64,000 bases of DNA from Lentimonas sp002292345 (lineage in GTDB: Bacteria; Verrucomicrobiota; Verrucomicrobiia; Opitutales; Coraliomargaritaceae). Below are positions 27,881 to 36,998 of this stretch, one piece after another; the stretch's first letter is position 1; each line of letters opens with the position of its first letter. Location of the stretch: contig CAXLMP010000079.1 in the NCBI GenBank assembly GCA_964187655.1, forward strand, positions 1 to 64,000, read 5' to 3'. Below the pieces are notes generated by a model. The model saw only the letters and a list, made by a program, of their open reading frames with translations. It did not search any database and was not told the origin of the DNA. Both the position numbers and the translations under genes were made by a program.

Positions 27881-28723
27881 CTAGATCTCCCGCTTTTTGA
27901 AGTTCACCTGCGCAAGCAGGATAAAGGCGACGGTATAAATCAGCCCGTAGCCGACAATCTGCAGTACTGTGCCTGACGGCAACGGAGTGTTGGAAGCGAA
28001 TACCAACTGATCACCAACATTAAACAACTGAAAATTCGGAAAGATTAGCCCCAACACACGCACCAACCACGCGCCGATGCCCGCCTCCATCGTCGAATAC
28101 GCATCCCGCGCGATGTATTGCAGCTGGCAAATAATCAGCATGAAGAACGACACCACCACGGTGTACAGATTCGTATTCGAAAAGCTGGCGATAAACAACG
28201 CGATCGCGCTCAAAATGCCAAACTTCATCCACTGCAGCAGGCCAAAGATCAATAAGTCGCCATAGCGGATCAAACGCCCATCGACAAACTCCTCGCCGAG
28301 ACGCGCCATCAGGGTCGTCTCGCGCCAATAGAGGATGCCGCTTAGCACTAGTATAATGACAGTGGTAAAGACCAGCATCAGCATGTGCGCGCCAAGAAAT
28401 TTACCGGCGAGAAACTCGAGCTTGTAAATCGGCTTGGCCAGCATCGTCAACGCGGTGCGATTCTCGATCTCGCTGAAGAACAGCTGCGTCGTGGCCGCGA
28501 TCGACAGAATGGAGCCAAAGAAGAACAGCGCGCCAAAGCCAAAGTCAGTGACGAACTTGAGCTCGCCCGTGCCGAAGTCGAACTGCTGAAAAAAGGTCGA
28601 ACTAGCGACCAGCGCCACCGAGATCAGTAGCAACGAGTTAAAAAACTTCTGCCTGACCGCTTCGAGAAATGTATTGCCGGCGATCAGCCGAATACGAGAA
28701 ATAGAATCAATTAATCCGCTCAT
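27881..28723 (-). CDS. ABC transporter permease (ABC-2 type)
   Basis: The 280-residue protein has six hydrophobic segments. The N-terminal pattern (IRLIAGNTFLEAVRQKFFNSLLLISV) is typical of ABC-2 type permeases of the NosY/CcmB-like kind. The segment ENRTALTMLAKPIYKLEFLAGKFLG between helices 2 and 3 is the usual coupling region. It overlaps the ATPase gene by 4 bases, so the two form one exporter. The substrate is not evident. These systems in other bacteria export lipids, glycans or small molecules, or affect envelope assembly. Confidence 0.88.
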   Translation of the reverse strand: MSGLIDSISRIRLIAGNTFLEAVRQKFFNSLLLISVALVASSTFFQQFDFGTGELKFVTDFGFGALFFFGSILSIAATTQLFFSEIENRTALTMLAKPIYKLEFLAGKFLGAHMLMLVFTTVIILVLSGILYWRETTLMARLGEEFVDGRLIRYGDLLIFGLLQWMKFGILSAIALFIASFSNTNLYTVVVSFFMLIICQLQYIARDAYSTMEAGIGAWLVRVLGLIFPNFQLFNVGDQLVFASNTPLPSGTVLQIVGYGLIYTVAFILLAQVNFKKREI

Positions 28724-29610
28724 TGTGCGCCTCCTTCTTTCTGTGACTCTGTGCTACGTTCGGCCTCGCGTTGCTCAACTTCTTGCAAGAAGAGCGAATC
28801 CAGGCTCAGTCGCGGTTTCTCAACCCGACAAAGCTGCCCGCCCTGCTCGGCGATCGTCTTCTCCACTGCCGCACGCCCCTCGGCACTCAGACCTTGAACC
28901 ACCAGCGACTGCGCATCTTTCTCCTGCACCAGATCGTCCACGCGGCCCTCGCGAACCAATTTGCCACGGTGTAAAATCGCCACGCGGTCACACAGCCCTT
29001 CGATTTGAGCCAATAAGTGTGAGCAAAGCAGCACCGTCTTACCACGACGCTTCAGCTCACGAATGATCTCCGCAATCGCCGCCGAACCGAGTGGATCAAC
29101 GCCCGCAGTGGGCTCATCGAGAATCACCAGTTGCGGATCATGCACCAGTGCTTGTGCCAGTCCGATACGTTGCAACATTCCCTTCGAATACGTGCCAACG
29201 CGGCGATGTGCCGCTTCAGTCATGCCAACCAACTCGATCACCTCATCGACTTGTTTGGCGATTTTGCCACGCGAAACACCACAAATCCGAGCGTAGAAGC
29301 GCACCAGTTCGCGGCCAGACAGGTAGCGGTAGAAATACGGTGCTTCGGGCAGAAAGCCCACACTATGCCGCGCGGCCACTGTGTGGCTGGGCTTGCCATA
29401 AATTTGGCACTCACCCAGCGAAGCATCGAGTAGGCCGAGGACGACCTTGATCGTGGTGCTCTTGCCGGAGCCATTCGGCCCGATCAGACCGAAAATTTCG
29501 TTATCGCCGACTTCGAGAGTCAAATCGTCGACCGCACGGAGCTTCACCCCACGCATGCCGACGGAAAAATCCTTGGTCAGGCCCTTAATACTAATCGCTG
29601 AGTGACTCAT
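28720..29610 (-). CDS. ABC transporter ATP-binding protein
   Basis: The 296-residue protein has Walker A in GPNGSGKST (about 44-52), the signature as YSKGMLQRIGLAQ (about 141-153), Walker B in LVILDEPTAGVDP (about 161-173) and the switch histidine in LLCSHLL. The order and the VDPLGSAA sequence fit the ABC-2 exporter group (CcmA/NatA-like). A C-terminal extension of about 75 residues carries a charged tail. It is coupled to the permease by ATGA and follows the acylphosphatase gene by one base. Confidence 0.93.
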   Translation of the reverse strand: MSHSAISIKGLTKDFSVGMRGVKLRAVDDLTLEVGDNEIFGLIGPNGSGKSTTIKVVLGLLDASLGECQIYGKPSHTVAARHSVGFLPEAPYFYRYLSGRELVRFYARICGVSRGKIAKQVDEVIELVGMTEAAHRRVGTYSKGMLQRIGLAQALVHDPQLVILDEPTAGVDPLGSAAIAEIIRELKRRGKTVLLCSHLLAQIEGLCDRVAILHRGKLVREGRVDDLVQEKDAQSLVVQGLSAEGRAAVEKTIAEQGGQLCRVEKPRLSLDSLFLQEVEQREAERSTESQKEGGAQ

Positions 29611-29611
29611 A

Positions 29612-29893
29612 TTATTGTAAAATACGGAAACCTTGGCAGGTACGTGGGCCGCTGTCGGTCTTGATCTCAGCCTGGCGGATGTAGCTTTTTAACTCTTCGG
29701 CCACCGCCTCCTGAAAAGCCTGAACTTCGGACTCCTCGCCCTCAGCGCAGAGATGCACACGTCCATCAGTGAGATTTTGCACCGTGCCAGCCACCTCGAA
29801 GCCCTTCGCCACGTTCATAGTCTGATAGCGAAACCCGACGCCTTGGACGTGGCCCTCGAACCAACAGTTCATACGGAAAATACTTGAAGTCAT
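29612..29893 (-). CDS. acyP: Acylphosphatase
   Basis: The 93-residue protein matches the usual length. It has the family signature GHVQGVGFRYQT (about 14-25) with the phosphate-binding arginine, and the catalytic asparagine in the GTVQNLTDGRVHL segment (about 39-51). It hydrolyses acyl phosphates in the cytoplasm. ATG 29893 is chosen because it gives the standard N-terminus. The frame stays open upstream to 29941 with no conserved residues. It is the first gene of the four-gene set with the ABC exporter. Confidence 0.93.
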   Translation of the reverse strand: MTSSIFRMNCWFEGHVQGVGFRYQTMNVAKGFEVAGTVQNLTDGRVHLCAEGEESEVQAFQEAVAEELKSYIRQAEIKTDSGPRTCQGFRILQ

Positions 29894-30066
29894 ACTTAGA
29901 AGATCGGGGAGAGCGTGAAGAATTGGCACAACGGATACCATAAAATTTTATAGTATATGCCTGCCTTCGCGATTCAATCAAAGCAAAATCAGCTCAAACT
30001 GAAAAGGGAGTTGATTTTTGAAATGAAAAATACAGATTCAGCAGCATCGGATCTGATCCGACAACT

Positions 30067-30759
30067 ATGAGCGATCCAAATTTTGAGCATTCCGACGGTA
30101 ACTGGGACGAAACACCCAGCGAGCCACATTGGAATGAATACCAATGGCGCAAGTATCTAAAAGGTTCAGACCAAGATACCGCCAAGTTTCTTTCGATCTA
30201 CAACACTCTCAAGCACAAGCCCAACCATCTCGATGAAGTCGCCGCGTATATGGGCTGGGATGCTGAAGATATCTCGCTGACCGACGAATTTAGCTCGCCG
30301 GAATCCGCAGAAGAGGCTGAGGCGCGTTTCGATGCCAACGACAATGCCCCTTACACCTTGCACCGCCACCCAGTGATTGTGGTCACCCGCGCCTTGTACC
30401 GCTATCTGCACCAGAGCTGGGAACACTACATGGCGCACAGCCAGAATTATCTCTCGCCGCAGCTCTGCTGGAACTACGCCAACAGCCTGCATCAGGCAGA
30501 AATGAACGTTCTATTGTCCATTCAGGCCATCGATCTTGGTGATTTCGGTCTGACCATTTGCCATCTCAAGAATAGCTTGGGTGCGCTTAACCAAACTTTA
30601 GCCCTACTTGATCAAGTTACACATCCGGACCCGGAATTCCTCACCAGCTTTCGCCAGGAAAACCAGATCCGGATATTTGACCTGCGCGAGATGTGGATCC
30701 GTGTGATGAGCGACTGCCGTATTGAGTGCAAGCGTCGCCCTGGCGGAGACCAGGACTAA
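30067..30759 (+). CDS. Unrecognised soluble protein, 230 aa (partner of sigma-like gene)
   Basis: I do not recognise this protein. It is acidic in its first 100 residues (SAEEAEARFDANDN), then mostly helical with many Trp, His and Tyr (SWEHYMAHSQNYL). No signal peptide or membrane segment is seen, so it should be cytoplasmic. The gene lies 21 bases before the sigma-factor-like gene in the same direction, and the two are probably co-transcribed. A regulatory partnership, for example as an anti-sigma or co-factor, is possible but is only inferred from position. Confidence 0.65.
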   Translation: MSDPNFEHSDGNWDETPSEPHWNEYQWRKYLKGSDQDTAKFLSIYNTLKHKPNHLDEVAAYMGWDAEDISLTDEFSSPESAEEAEARFDANDNAPYTLHRHPVIVVTRALYRYLHQSWEHYMAHSQNYLSPQLCWNYANSLHQAEMNVLLSIQAIDLGDFGLTICHLKNSLGALNQTLALLDQVTHPDPEFLTSFRQENQIRIFDLREMWIRVMSDCRIECKRRPGGDQD

Positions 30760-30780
30760 TCCTTAATTTTCAAGAGAGCT

Positions 30781-31602
30781 ATGCGTAACATACGCCGTTT
30801 CTTCGGTTGGTTTAAGCGTTCAGATCCTGCTCGCAAGGCAGCACGTTCACAGCTTAAAGCCGCTAAGCGCGGGGATCGAGAGCAATATCTAGCTCTGGCC
30901 TCCAACTACATCGATCTGGCGCAGACGTTTTTCGGCTGCTCCTTTGCCGAACCGACCGAGCTGCGCATCGCACGCGTCACACAGTTATTCAATGAGTTGT
31001 GGCAAAACCTGCCCTACTCAGGGCGGCTCTCCGACTTTGAGTTCATGCTTGCTCAAGCATTAATTGAGAGCACCTCTGATCAAGGCCTCACCACCTCAAC
31101 TGAAGCGCTTGTCATCAAGCTGCGCATATTAAGCCCACAGTCACGCTTCGCATTTCTCGCCTATGCTTTTGGTAACTGGCCGCTACGCTGGATCGCCCTC
31201 GTCATGCGCATCAAGCAAGTAGCCCTGCACCGCTTGCTCTCCGAGGCACGTTGCGAGCTCTGCAGCATTAGTTGGGAGTCACTCGCACACGAAGAACGTG
31301 ATTGCCTTGAAGCCATCAGCACCAAACTCGACACCTGCCCAGATATTCGCGCCAACAAATCGCTCTGCAAACGCAGCAGCGCCTATCCCCGCGTCAAGGA
31401 GATCAAAGCCCACTGGCTAGAGCTCCGTTCCGATCTCGTCGAAGTGCGCATGCGCTATGTGCTCAACCAAGGCGAACGCGAACAATTACTCTCGAATATA
31501 CTCGACGTAATTGCCGACAGTTCGATGCAGCGCCCCGCGCTCGTCGATCGCATGGTCAACACTGTGCATTTCTCACGTCACTCGAAAATCAAAGTCTCGT
31601 AA
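30781..31602 (+). CDS. Divergent sigma-70-like protein (ECF-type)
   Basis: The 273-residue protein resembles ECF sigma factors in layout. A helical region 2-like part (about 35-85, with AQTFFGCSF and LFNELWQNLPY) is followed by a region 4-like helix-turn-helix (about 115-160, LSPQSRFAFLAYAFGNWPLRWIA... MRIKQVALHRLLSEARCEL). A further helical extension of about 110 residues has four cysteines and no known motif. The sequence is far from standard sigma factors, so it may instead be a regulator of that fold. It ends 8 bases before the PhoD-like gene. Confidence 0.5.
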   Translation: MRNIRRFFGWFKRSDPARKAARSQLKAAKRGDREQYLALASNYIDLAQTFFGCSFAEPTELRIARVTQLFNELWQNLPYSGRLSDFEFMLAQALIESTSDQGLTTSTEALVIKLRILSPQSRFAFLAYAFGNWPLRWIALVMRIKQVALHRLLSEARCELCSISWESLAHEERDCLEAISTKLDTCPDIRANKSLCKRSSAYPRVKEIKAHWLELRSDLVEVRMRYVLNQGEREQLLSNILDVIADSSMQRPALVDRMVNTVHFSRHSKIKVS

Positions 31603-31610
31603 AAGTCACA

Positions 31611-32948
31611 ATGTTTCCAACACCCCGACAGCTCACCGCATTATTTTTCCTCAGCTGCATCGCTGCATATGCCCACTTACAGGCCGACATCGTCGCCGGC
31701 CCCATGCTCGGCCATATCGACATGCGCGAAGCCACCATCTGGGTGCAAACCGATGCCCCTGCCAAAGTCCGCGTCGCCTACGCCGAGCAAGGGCAAGCCG
31801 ATGCGCTACGATGGAGCGATACCATTCAGACTAGCAACGCCCTCAATAACACCGCAACCTTAACACTCAACGCTGTCGAGCCTGGCAAGAAATACAATTA
31901 CCGTATCGAACTCGACGGCACGCTCACCGAAGAGCAAAATACCTTAAAGACACCGACCAACTATCTTGGCCGCACCCCGCCCCCCGACCTGCGCATTGCC
32001 GTCGGCGGCGCACACTATGTCACCGAAGATGGCTTCGAGCCACCTTACCAAATTCTCGGCGGAGGTTATGGTATTTTTTCCAGTATTCTTAGCGAAAAGC
32101 CAGAACTCATGATCTGGACTGGCAACACCGCGCACCTGCGCGATAGTGACTGGGCCTCTCAGAGCGGCACTCTCAAGCGATTTAGTAAAGCACGCAGCGT
32201 CTCCGAACTTCAACCCCTGCTCGCCCGCATCCCACACTATGCCACTTGGAGCAACTCCGATTACGGAACCGTAAACGCTGGCAAGTTTTACTCTTACCGC
32301 CAAGATGTCGAAGATAGCTTCAATGCTTACTGGCCCAAGCCCGTCGAAGTCGCAAGTTTAGATGGTATCACCACACGCTTCCGCCGCTCAGACGTCGACT
32401 TTTTCATGCTCGATACTCGTAGCTATCGAGACGATGCATCCGCCAGCGACCGCCTGCCACAAATGCTCGGGAAAGCGCAGATCGAATGGCTTCGGCAGGA
32501 AATCATCAACAGCAACGCGACCTTTAAGGTCATCATCGCCGGCGCACCGATTCTCAACCCTGCGGACAATCGCAACAATCTCAGCTACGCCGAACGCGAG
32601 CACGGGGAACTCCTGCAAATGCTCCGCAACGAACGCATCGCTGGACTCTTCTTCATCAGCGGCGGCAAGTATTATGGCGAGCTCACCCGACTCGTGCAGG
32701 CCAACAGCTACAATCTGTTCGACCTCACACTTGGACCGCTCACGGCCAATTCGGAAAACAATCAGGATGAGCTCAACTTCTTCCGGATGCCGGGCACCAG
32801 CACCTTCGAACGCCACTTTGCCCTACTCGACTTCACTGGCCCCGAAGAAGACCGCGCCATCAGCATTCGCGTCATGAGCATGGCAGGCACAGAACTGTGG
32901 CAACGCACTATCAAAGCCAGCCAGCTCCAACCCGCCGAGGCTGAATAG
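31611..32948 (+). CDS. PhoD-fold exported protein lacking the metal ligands (pseudophosphatase)
   Basis: The 445-residue protein has a signal peptide (about 1-25), a PhoD-type N-terminal beta domain (about 28-118) and a metallophosphatase-like domain (about 125-430). It aligns by eye along its whole length with alkaline phosphatase D-like enzymes. However, the positions I expect as GSC, GDN, WDDHDYG and SGDRHHTE read GGA (132-134), GNT (171-173), WSNSDYG (213-219) and SGGKYYGE (350-357). Nearly every metal or catalytic residue is gone while the fold-forming context is kept. It is therefore probably a binding or regulatory protein and not a hydrolase. Confidence 0.82.
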   Translation: MFPTPRQLTALFFLSCIAAYAHLQADIVAGPMLGHIDMREATIWVQTDAPAKVRVAYAEQGQADALRWSDTIQTSNALNNTATLTLNAVEPGKKYNYRIELDGTLTEEQNTLKTPTNYLGRTPPPDLRIAVGGAHYVTEDGFEPPYQILGGGYGIFSSILSEKPELMIWTGNTAHLRDSDWASQSGTLKRFSKARSVSELQPLLARIPHYATWSNSDYGTVNAGKFYSYRQDVEDSFNAYWPKPVEVASLDGITTRFRRSDVDFFMLDTRSYRDDASASDRLPQMLGKAQIEWLRQEIINSNATFKVIIAGAPILNPADNRNNLSYAEREHGELLQMLRNERIAGLFFISGGKYYGELTRLVQANSYNLFDLTLGPLTANSENNQDELNFFRMPGTSTFERHFALLDFTGPEEDRAISIRVMSMAGTELWQRTIKASQLQPAEAE

Positions 32949-33077
32949 AGCCTTGGCTTACCGAGCGCTGCGCGTCGTGCAGAAAACAGAGCCAGATTTC
33001 TTTCAATCGAGCGCGGCCGCCCTCAGCTTTAGGTGTCAGAGTCAACCATCACAACCAGAGCCTAATTGCTAAGTCAC

Positions 33078-33761
33078 ATGTTTCCAGACGCCTCCAACTC
33101 AACTCCAGCGCTCGACATCATCGACTGGGGACGCACCGAGTATCAAGCCGCGCTGGAGCGGCAAAAAGCCCTAGTCCTTCTGAGGCGAACAGGCGAGGCG
33201 CCTGACACACTAGTATTTACCGAGCACGCCCCCGTATTTACGATCGGCATGCGCAAGGGTGCCGAGCAACACCTGATCTGGAACGAAGCGCAACTCAAAG
33301 CAAAAGGCCTGCAAGTGATTCGTAGCAACCGCGGCGGCGACATTACTTATCACGGCCCCGGCCAAATCGTCGGCTACCCAATCATCTCTCTTCAAGCACG
33401 GCGTGACCTACACACCTACCTACGCGACCTCGAAGAAGTTGTCATCCGCACCCTCGCCACCTTCGGGCTGCAGACTGCTCGACGCGACGGCCAGACAGGC
33501 ATCTGGCTCGACACACGTAAAATCTGCGCAATCGGCGTGGCTGTTAGCAGTTGGGTGACTTACCATGGATTCGCGCTCAACGTGAACCCCAATATGGATC
33601 ATTTCGCTGGCATCGTCCCCTGTGGCATCACCGACGGCACCGTCACCTCGATGCAAGCTGAACTCGGCAAAACAATAGACCTGGATGTCGTAAAGACGCG
33701 TTTAGCAGTTGAATTTAAGAACGTTTTTCGGAACACTGCCGCACCTCATGAACAATCGTAA
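33078..33761 (+). CDS. lipB: Lipoyl(octanoyl) transferase
   Basis: The 227-residue protein transfers octanoate from acyl carrier protein to lipoyl domains. It shows RGGDITYHGPGQIVGYP (about 80-96), the GIVPCGI segment with the catalytic cysteine near 178, and the lysine-containing RKICAIGVAV segment. ATG 33078 is preferred over an upstream in-frame start at 33066 because it begins closer to the conserved core. The last 14 bases overlap the lipA start, so the two lipoate genes are translationally coupled and work in succession. Confidence 0.95.
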   Translation: MFPDASNSTPALDIIDWGRTEYQAALERQKALVLLRRTGEAPDTLVFTEHAPVFTIGMRKGAEQHLIWNEAQLKAKGLQVIRSNRGGDITYHGPGQIVGYPIISLQARRDLHTYLRDLEEVVIRTLATFGLQTARRDGQTGIWLDTRKICAIGVAVSSWVTYHGFALNVNPNMDHFAGIVPCGITDGTVTSMQAELGKTIDLDVVKTRLAVEFKNVFRNTAAPHEQS

Positions 33762-34671
33762 ACCAGAATGGCTCCGAGCGAAGTTGCCTACTAGTGTCGA
33801 ATACAAGGCAGTACGCGAGATCGTTGACACCAACGACCTGCACACCGTCTGTAAAAGCGCCCAGTGCCCAAACATGGGCGAGTGCTGGTCGCGGGGTACC
33901 GCGACTGTCATGATCCTTGGTAATATCTGCACGCGTTCGTGCACCTTCTGCGCGATTAATACAGGTCGCCCGACTGAGCTTGATCTCGGCGAGCCCGCCC
34001 GTGTTGCCGAATCAATTGCCAAGATGAATTTGAAGCATGCCGTGATCACCTCCGTGGCACGCGATGACCTCAAAGACGGCGGCGCCGAAGTCTGGGCCGC
34101 CACCATTCGCGCGATCCATCACCGCTCTCCCGAGTGTGCAGTCGAAGTACTCACCGCGGACTTCCGCGGACAGCAGGAATACCTCGACGTAGTGCTCAAT
34201 GCTTGCCCCGATATTTTCAATCACAACCTTGAGACGGTCGAACGCTTGCAACGCCCTATCCGTAAGACCGCCCGCTACGACCGCTCCCTCTGGGTGCTTA
34301 AACATGCTAAGTCTCGCAGCTTTACCACTAAATCCGGCATCATGCTCGGCATTGGTGAGAAGGAAGAAGAGATCAAACAAGTACTCCAAGATATGCAAAA
34401 AGTCGGCGTCGATATTTTGACGATCGGCCAATACCTGCAACCCAGCAAAAAGCATCAACCAATCGACCGTTGGGTGACACCTGAAGAATTTGCCAAGTGG
34501 AAAGAATACGCCTTCAGCATCGGCTTCGGTGCCTGCGAATCCGGACCACTCGTCCGCTCCTCTTATCACGCCGAAGAACAATCTGCGATGTTTGACGTCC
34601 GCGCCCGCCGCAAAGCAATGCTCGACGCCCAACAAGCTGGAAAAGAAGCTGCCGAAGTCGTCTCCGTCTAG
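33748..34671 (+). CDS. lipA: Lipoyl synthase (radical SAM)
   Basis: The 307-residue protein inserts two sulphurs into octanoyl-lipoyl domains. It shows the auxiliary cluster cysteines in CKSAQCPNMGEC (about 38-49), the radical SAM CTRSCTFC (CxxxCxxC, about 64-71), and the C-terminal RSSYHAEEQ with the serine that ligates the auxiliary cluster. It overlaps lipB by 14 bases. An upstream TTG at 33709 is open but would extend into lipB without conserved sequence. A shared terminator lies about 115 bases downstream. Confidence 0.97.
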   Translation: MNNRKPEWLRAKLPTSVEYKAVREIVDTNDLHTVCKSAQCPNMGECWSRGTATVMILGNICTRSCTFCAINTGRPTELDLGEPARVAESIAKMNLKHAVITSVARDDLKDGGAEVWAATIRAIHHRSPECAVEVLTADFRGQQEYLDVVLNACPDIFNHNLETVERLQRPIRKTARYDRSLWVLKHAKSRSFTTKSGIMLGIGEKEEEIKQVLQDMQKVGVDILTIGQYLQPSKKHQPIDRWVTPEEFAKWKEYAFSIGFGACESGPLVRSSYHAEEQSAMFDVRARRKAMLDAQQAGKEAAEVVSV

Positions 34672-34786
34672 CGCTTAATACACCTACAGTCTAATGCCTC
34701 GGCATAAAAACGTGCCAGCTCCGCAGGCAAGGATGTTCGCTGATTGCCTGAGTGCACACCTCAGATGCGCGGTGCTGGGCGAACTT

Positions 34787-34822
34787 AAAAGGGCCCTGCA
34801 AATAATACAGAGCCCTTTGTTA
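34787..34822. terminator. Bidirectional terminator between lipA and the MlaA fusion
   Basis: AAAAGGGCCCTG and CAGAGCCCTTT (34787-34798 and 34808-34818) form a stem with one bulge and a 9-base AT-rich loop. A-rich and T-rich edges on both sides let it serve both convergent genes. Confidence 0.78.
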
Positions 34823-34853
34823 TCATAAATACGTAGTGGTCTGCTTTAGAATA

Positions 34854-36713
34854 CTACTGGTCCAGTTTGATCTGCGAACGAATTGCGTCTTGGAGTTCTG
34901 GACGCCAAAGCTCACCCAAGTGCCCCCCCTGCTTAAAGACGGTCGTCTTGCCCGGAAATGTTTCTTTAAACCAGTTCAACTCGTCCTGGCTCAATAGAAA
35001 ATCATTGTCACTAAGAACCAAGTGAAGGTTATCCACTTCCTTCAGACTTTCCTGACGATTCTTCAAATTAACAGAATATTTGATCTGCTCTGCGGTCACG
35101 CCTTCACGCTCGTGAATCATCACGGTGATCTTGTTGTAGTAATCTTCGAAGCTCAACGCCTGCAAATCTTTATACAGCGCGCCCTTGCTGCCGAATACAC
35201 TTAACTCTTGATCGTATGCACCCGCAATAATGGCTTCGTGCAATGTCAACCGGAAGTTCAGGCCAATCAAGTAAGAGGCTTCCGCATTGGTAAACGGAAG
35301 ATCCGCTGTCGGCTCCAAACCTGACCGAGCACTGATCAGTGCTTTAGCTAAAGCGGAATCAATGATCTGTTTTGCTTCATCCATATCACCATTCTTATAC
35401 GGCGCACGGTAGAGCAGATCCAAGGCAGACAGACTGCCGAGCAAATTTGCTGGAGGATTGATCGCGATCACGTGATCAACCATGTGATCCATTCCACGTT
35501 CTTTCAGATCGGCACCCAGATTCAATGTATACCAAGCACCCATTGACATACCAATCAACGAACGTTGCAGGAATTTCTCTTCACCGTAAGTGGCATTCAG
35601 GTCTTTCATGATCGCTTGATAAGCGACACGGATCATTTCCTTATCTTTCTCTACGTAGCCAGGTGCATAGCCCTTAGGCGCAGCAGTCATAAACTCCCAA
35701 TTGAAAGTGTTACTAAATATCAGCACACTGTATCCTTCACTGTAAGCCAATTCAGCCAATGCGAGATCCATACTGCCCTTACGGTGGGAGCCCAAACCAG
35801 GAAGTTGCACCATCAAAGGTGCGGCTTCTGGCTGCAGCCAGAGTGAATACGGTAATTCCTTCTTCCAACCTTCGATTTCAACAGAGTCATCTATACTCTC
35901 TCTCTTAAAGTTGGGATTCGTTGGTTTTGCGAAGATCGCACGCAGCGTCTGAGTTTCTGCATCGTCATCACGATCGCGGTCGTGTGCGAAGTTATTGACC
36001 GCCGCCTCGCGACTTGCGCTGTATAGCAACCGAGTGAGTTCATACGGGTCATAATTCTCCAGCAGCGCATCATTGATCGTATCCGCATGCGCGGTCATAT
36101 CATTGAACGTCAGGAAGCCTTCAACGAGGAAGTTGTATGGAGAATCCAGATATGCAGTTGGCTTGAGAAAAGAGTCTCCAACCATACCGACGATATCACG
36201 CTCAGAACTCGGTCCTAACACAGGAATAAATACATATACTTGTGAATCCCAGCCCCATTTACTAAAGGTCTGGCCCAAATCTTCCTTACTTGGACGTAAG
36301 TTATATTTGTTAGTCGCAGGATCATTGAGACCTAAAACACCGACAGTGGTATTGATACCAAAGCGCTTGGTTTCAACCCAGGTTTGTTGCCACTGCCATT
36401 GCAACGAATTATTAACCAAGCGAACCGGATAGAACAGATTATCGTGAAAATTTGAAATATGCTCACGACCTGACTCGGGGATCAGCCACTTGTAACCTTT
36501 CATCGTCGGATAAACAACATTCTCAAAAAGCACGGTGTTCAGCGCAAAAGACGCGCGATTGACGGGTTCGATCGGGTCCTTGACCCCCTGTAACATTAGA
36601 CCGGCATCGGTCGGGGCGCTTGCCTCGGGGATTTTAGATGCATCATAAGATTGGCAAGAGCATAGCGCAGTCGCTAAAGACAGGGTGAGGAGTAGTCGTG
36701 TCGTAGTATTCAT
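34854..36713 (-). CDS. MlaA (VacJ) lipoprotein fused to an alpha/beta hydrolase
   Basis: The 619-residue protein starts with a lipoprotein signal and the lipobox L-C-S-C at C20. Residues about 44-225 match MlaA/VacJ: DPIEPVNRASFALN, FHDNLFYPVRLVN, VGVLGLNDPA, KEDLGQTFSKWG and GPSSERDIVG. MlaA forms the outer-membrane channel that removes misplaced phospholipids. From about 295 a second domain begins with LMVQLPGLGSHRKGS. It has a nucleophile elbow GMSMG (Ser390), an aspartate in LVLSDNDFL near 570 and a histidine in GGHLGE near 598, a complete alpha/beta hydrolase triad. The frame is continuous. A lipase or chaperone-like role coupled to lipid removal is an attractive inference, not shown. 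Confidence 0.85.
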   Translation of the reverse strand: MNTTTRLLLTLSLATALCSCQSYDASKIPEASAPTDAGLMLQGVKDPIEPVNRASFALNTVLFENVVYPTMKGYKWLIPESGREHISNFHDNLFYPVRLVNNSLQWQWQQTWVETKRFGINTTVGVLGLNDPATNKYNLRPSKEDLGQTFSKWGWDSQVYVFIPVLGPSSERDIVGMVGDSFLKPTAYLDSPYNFLVEGFLTFNDMTAHADTINDALLENYDPYELTRLLYSASREAAVNNFAHDRDRDDDAETQTLRAIFAKPTNPNFKRESIDDSVEIEGWKKELPYSLWLQPEAAPLMVQLPGLGSHRKGSMDLALAELAYSEGYSVLIFSNTFNWEFMTAAPKGYAPGYVEKDKEMIRVAYQAIMKDLNATYGEEKFLQRSLIGMSMGAWYTLNLGADLKERGMDHMVDHVIAINPPANLLGSLSALDLLYRAPYKNGDMDEAKQIIDSALAKALISARSGLEPTADLPFTNAEASYLIGLNFRLTLHEAIIAGAYDQELSVFGSKGALYKDLQALSFEDYYNKITVMIHEREGVTAEQIKYSVNLKNRQESLKEVDNLHLVLSDNDFLLSQDELNWFKETFPGKTTVFKQGGHLGELWRPELQDAIRSQIKLDQ

Positions 36714-36998
36714 AAATGTCAGTCGTTTGTAAGAAGGGACGTATAGTTGCAGTACTAAAACATCAGCAAATGCTTATAGCATACTATACATTCGCCAAAG
36801 TCAAATCAGCCGACTCCGAACTTAAATCACTTATATACAATGGGTAAAAAGAGTCAGCGCGGAGAATACCTGCCAGATCAAACCTGCACGGCATACCGCA
36901 ACAATCTGAAATTCGTCAGCCGTTAGCACAAGTGCAGCTATGAATAGACCTAAAAAAACACGTGCAAGCCGACGCAAGATGCGTATTGTCACGTAGCT

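Noticed and set aside
28674..29450. Several long plus-strand frames opposite the ABC transporter genes
   Set aside because: They are mirror frames of high-GC coding sequence. The minus-strand genes have clear Walker and signature motifs.
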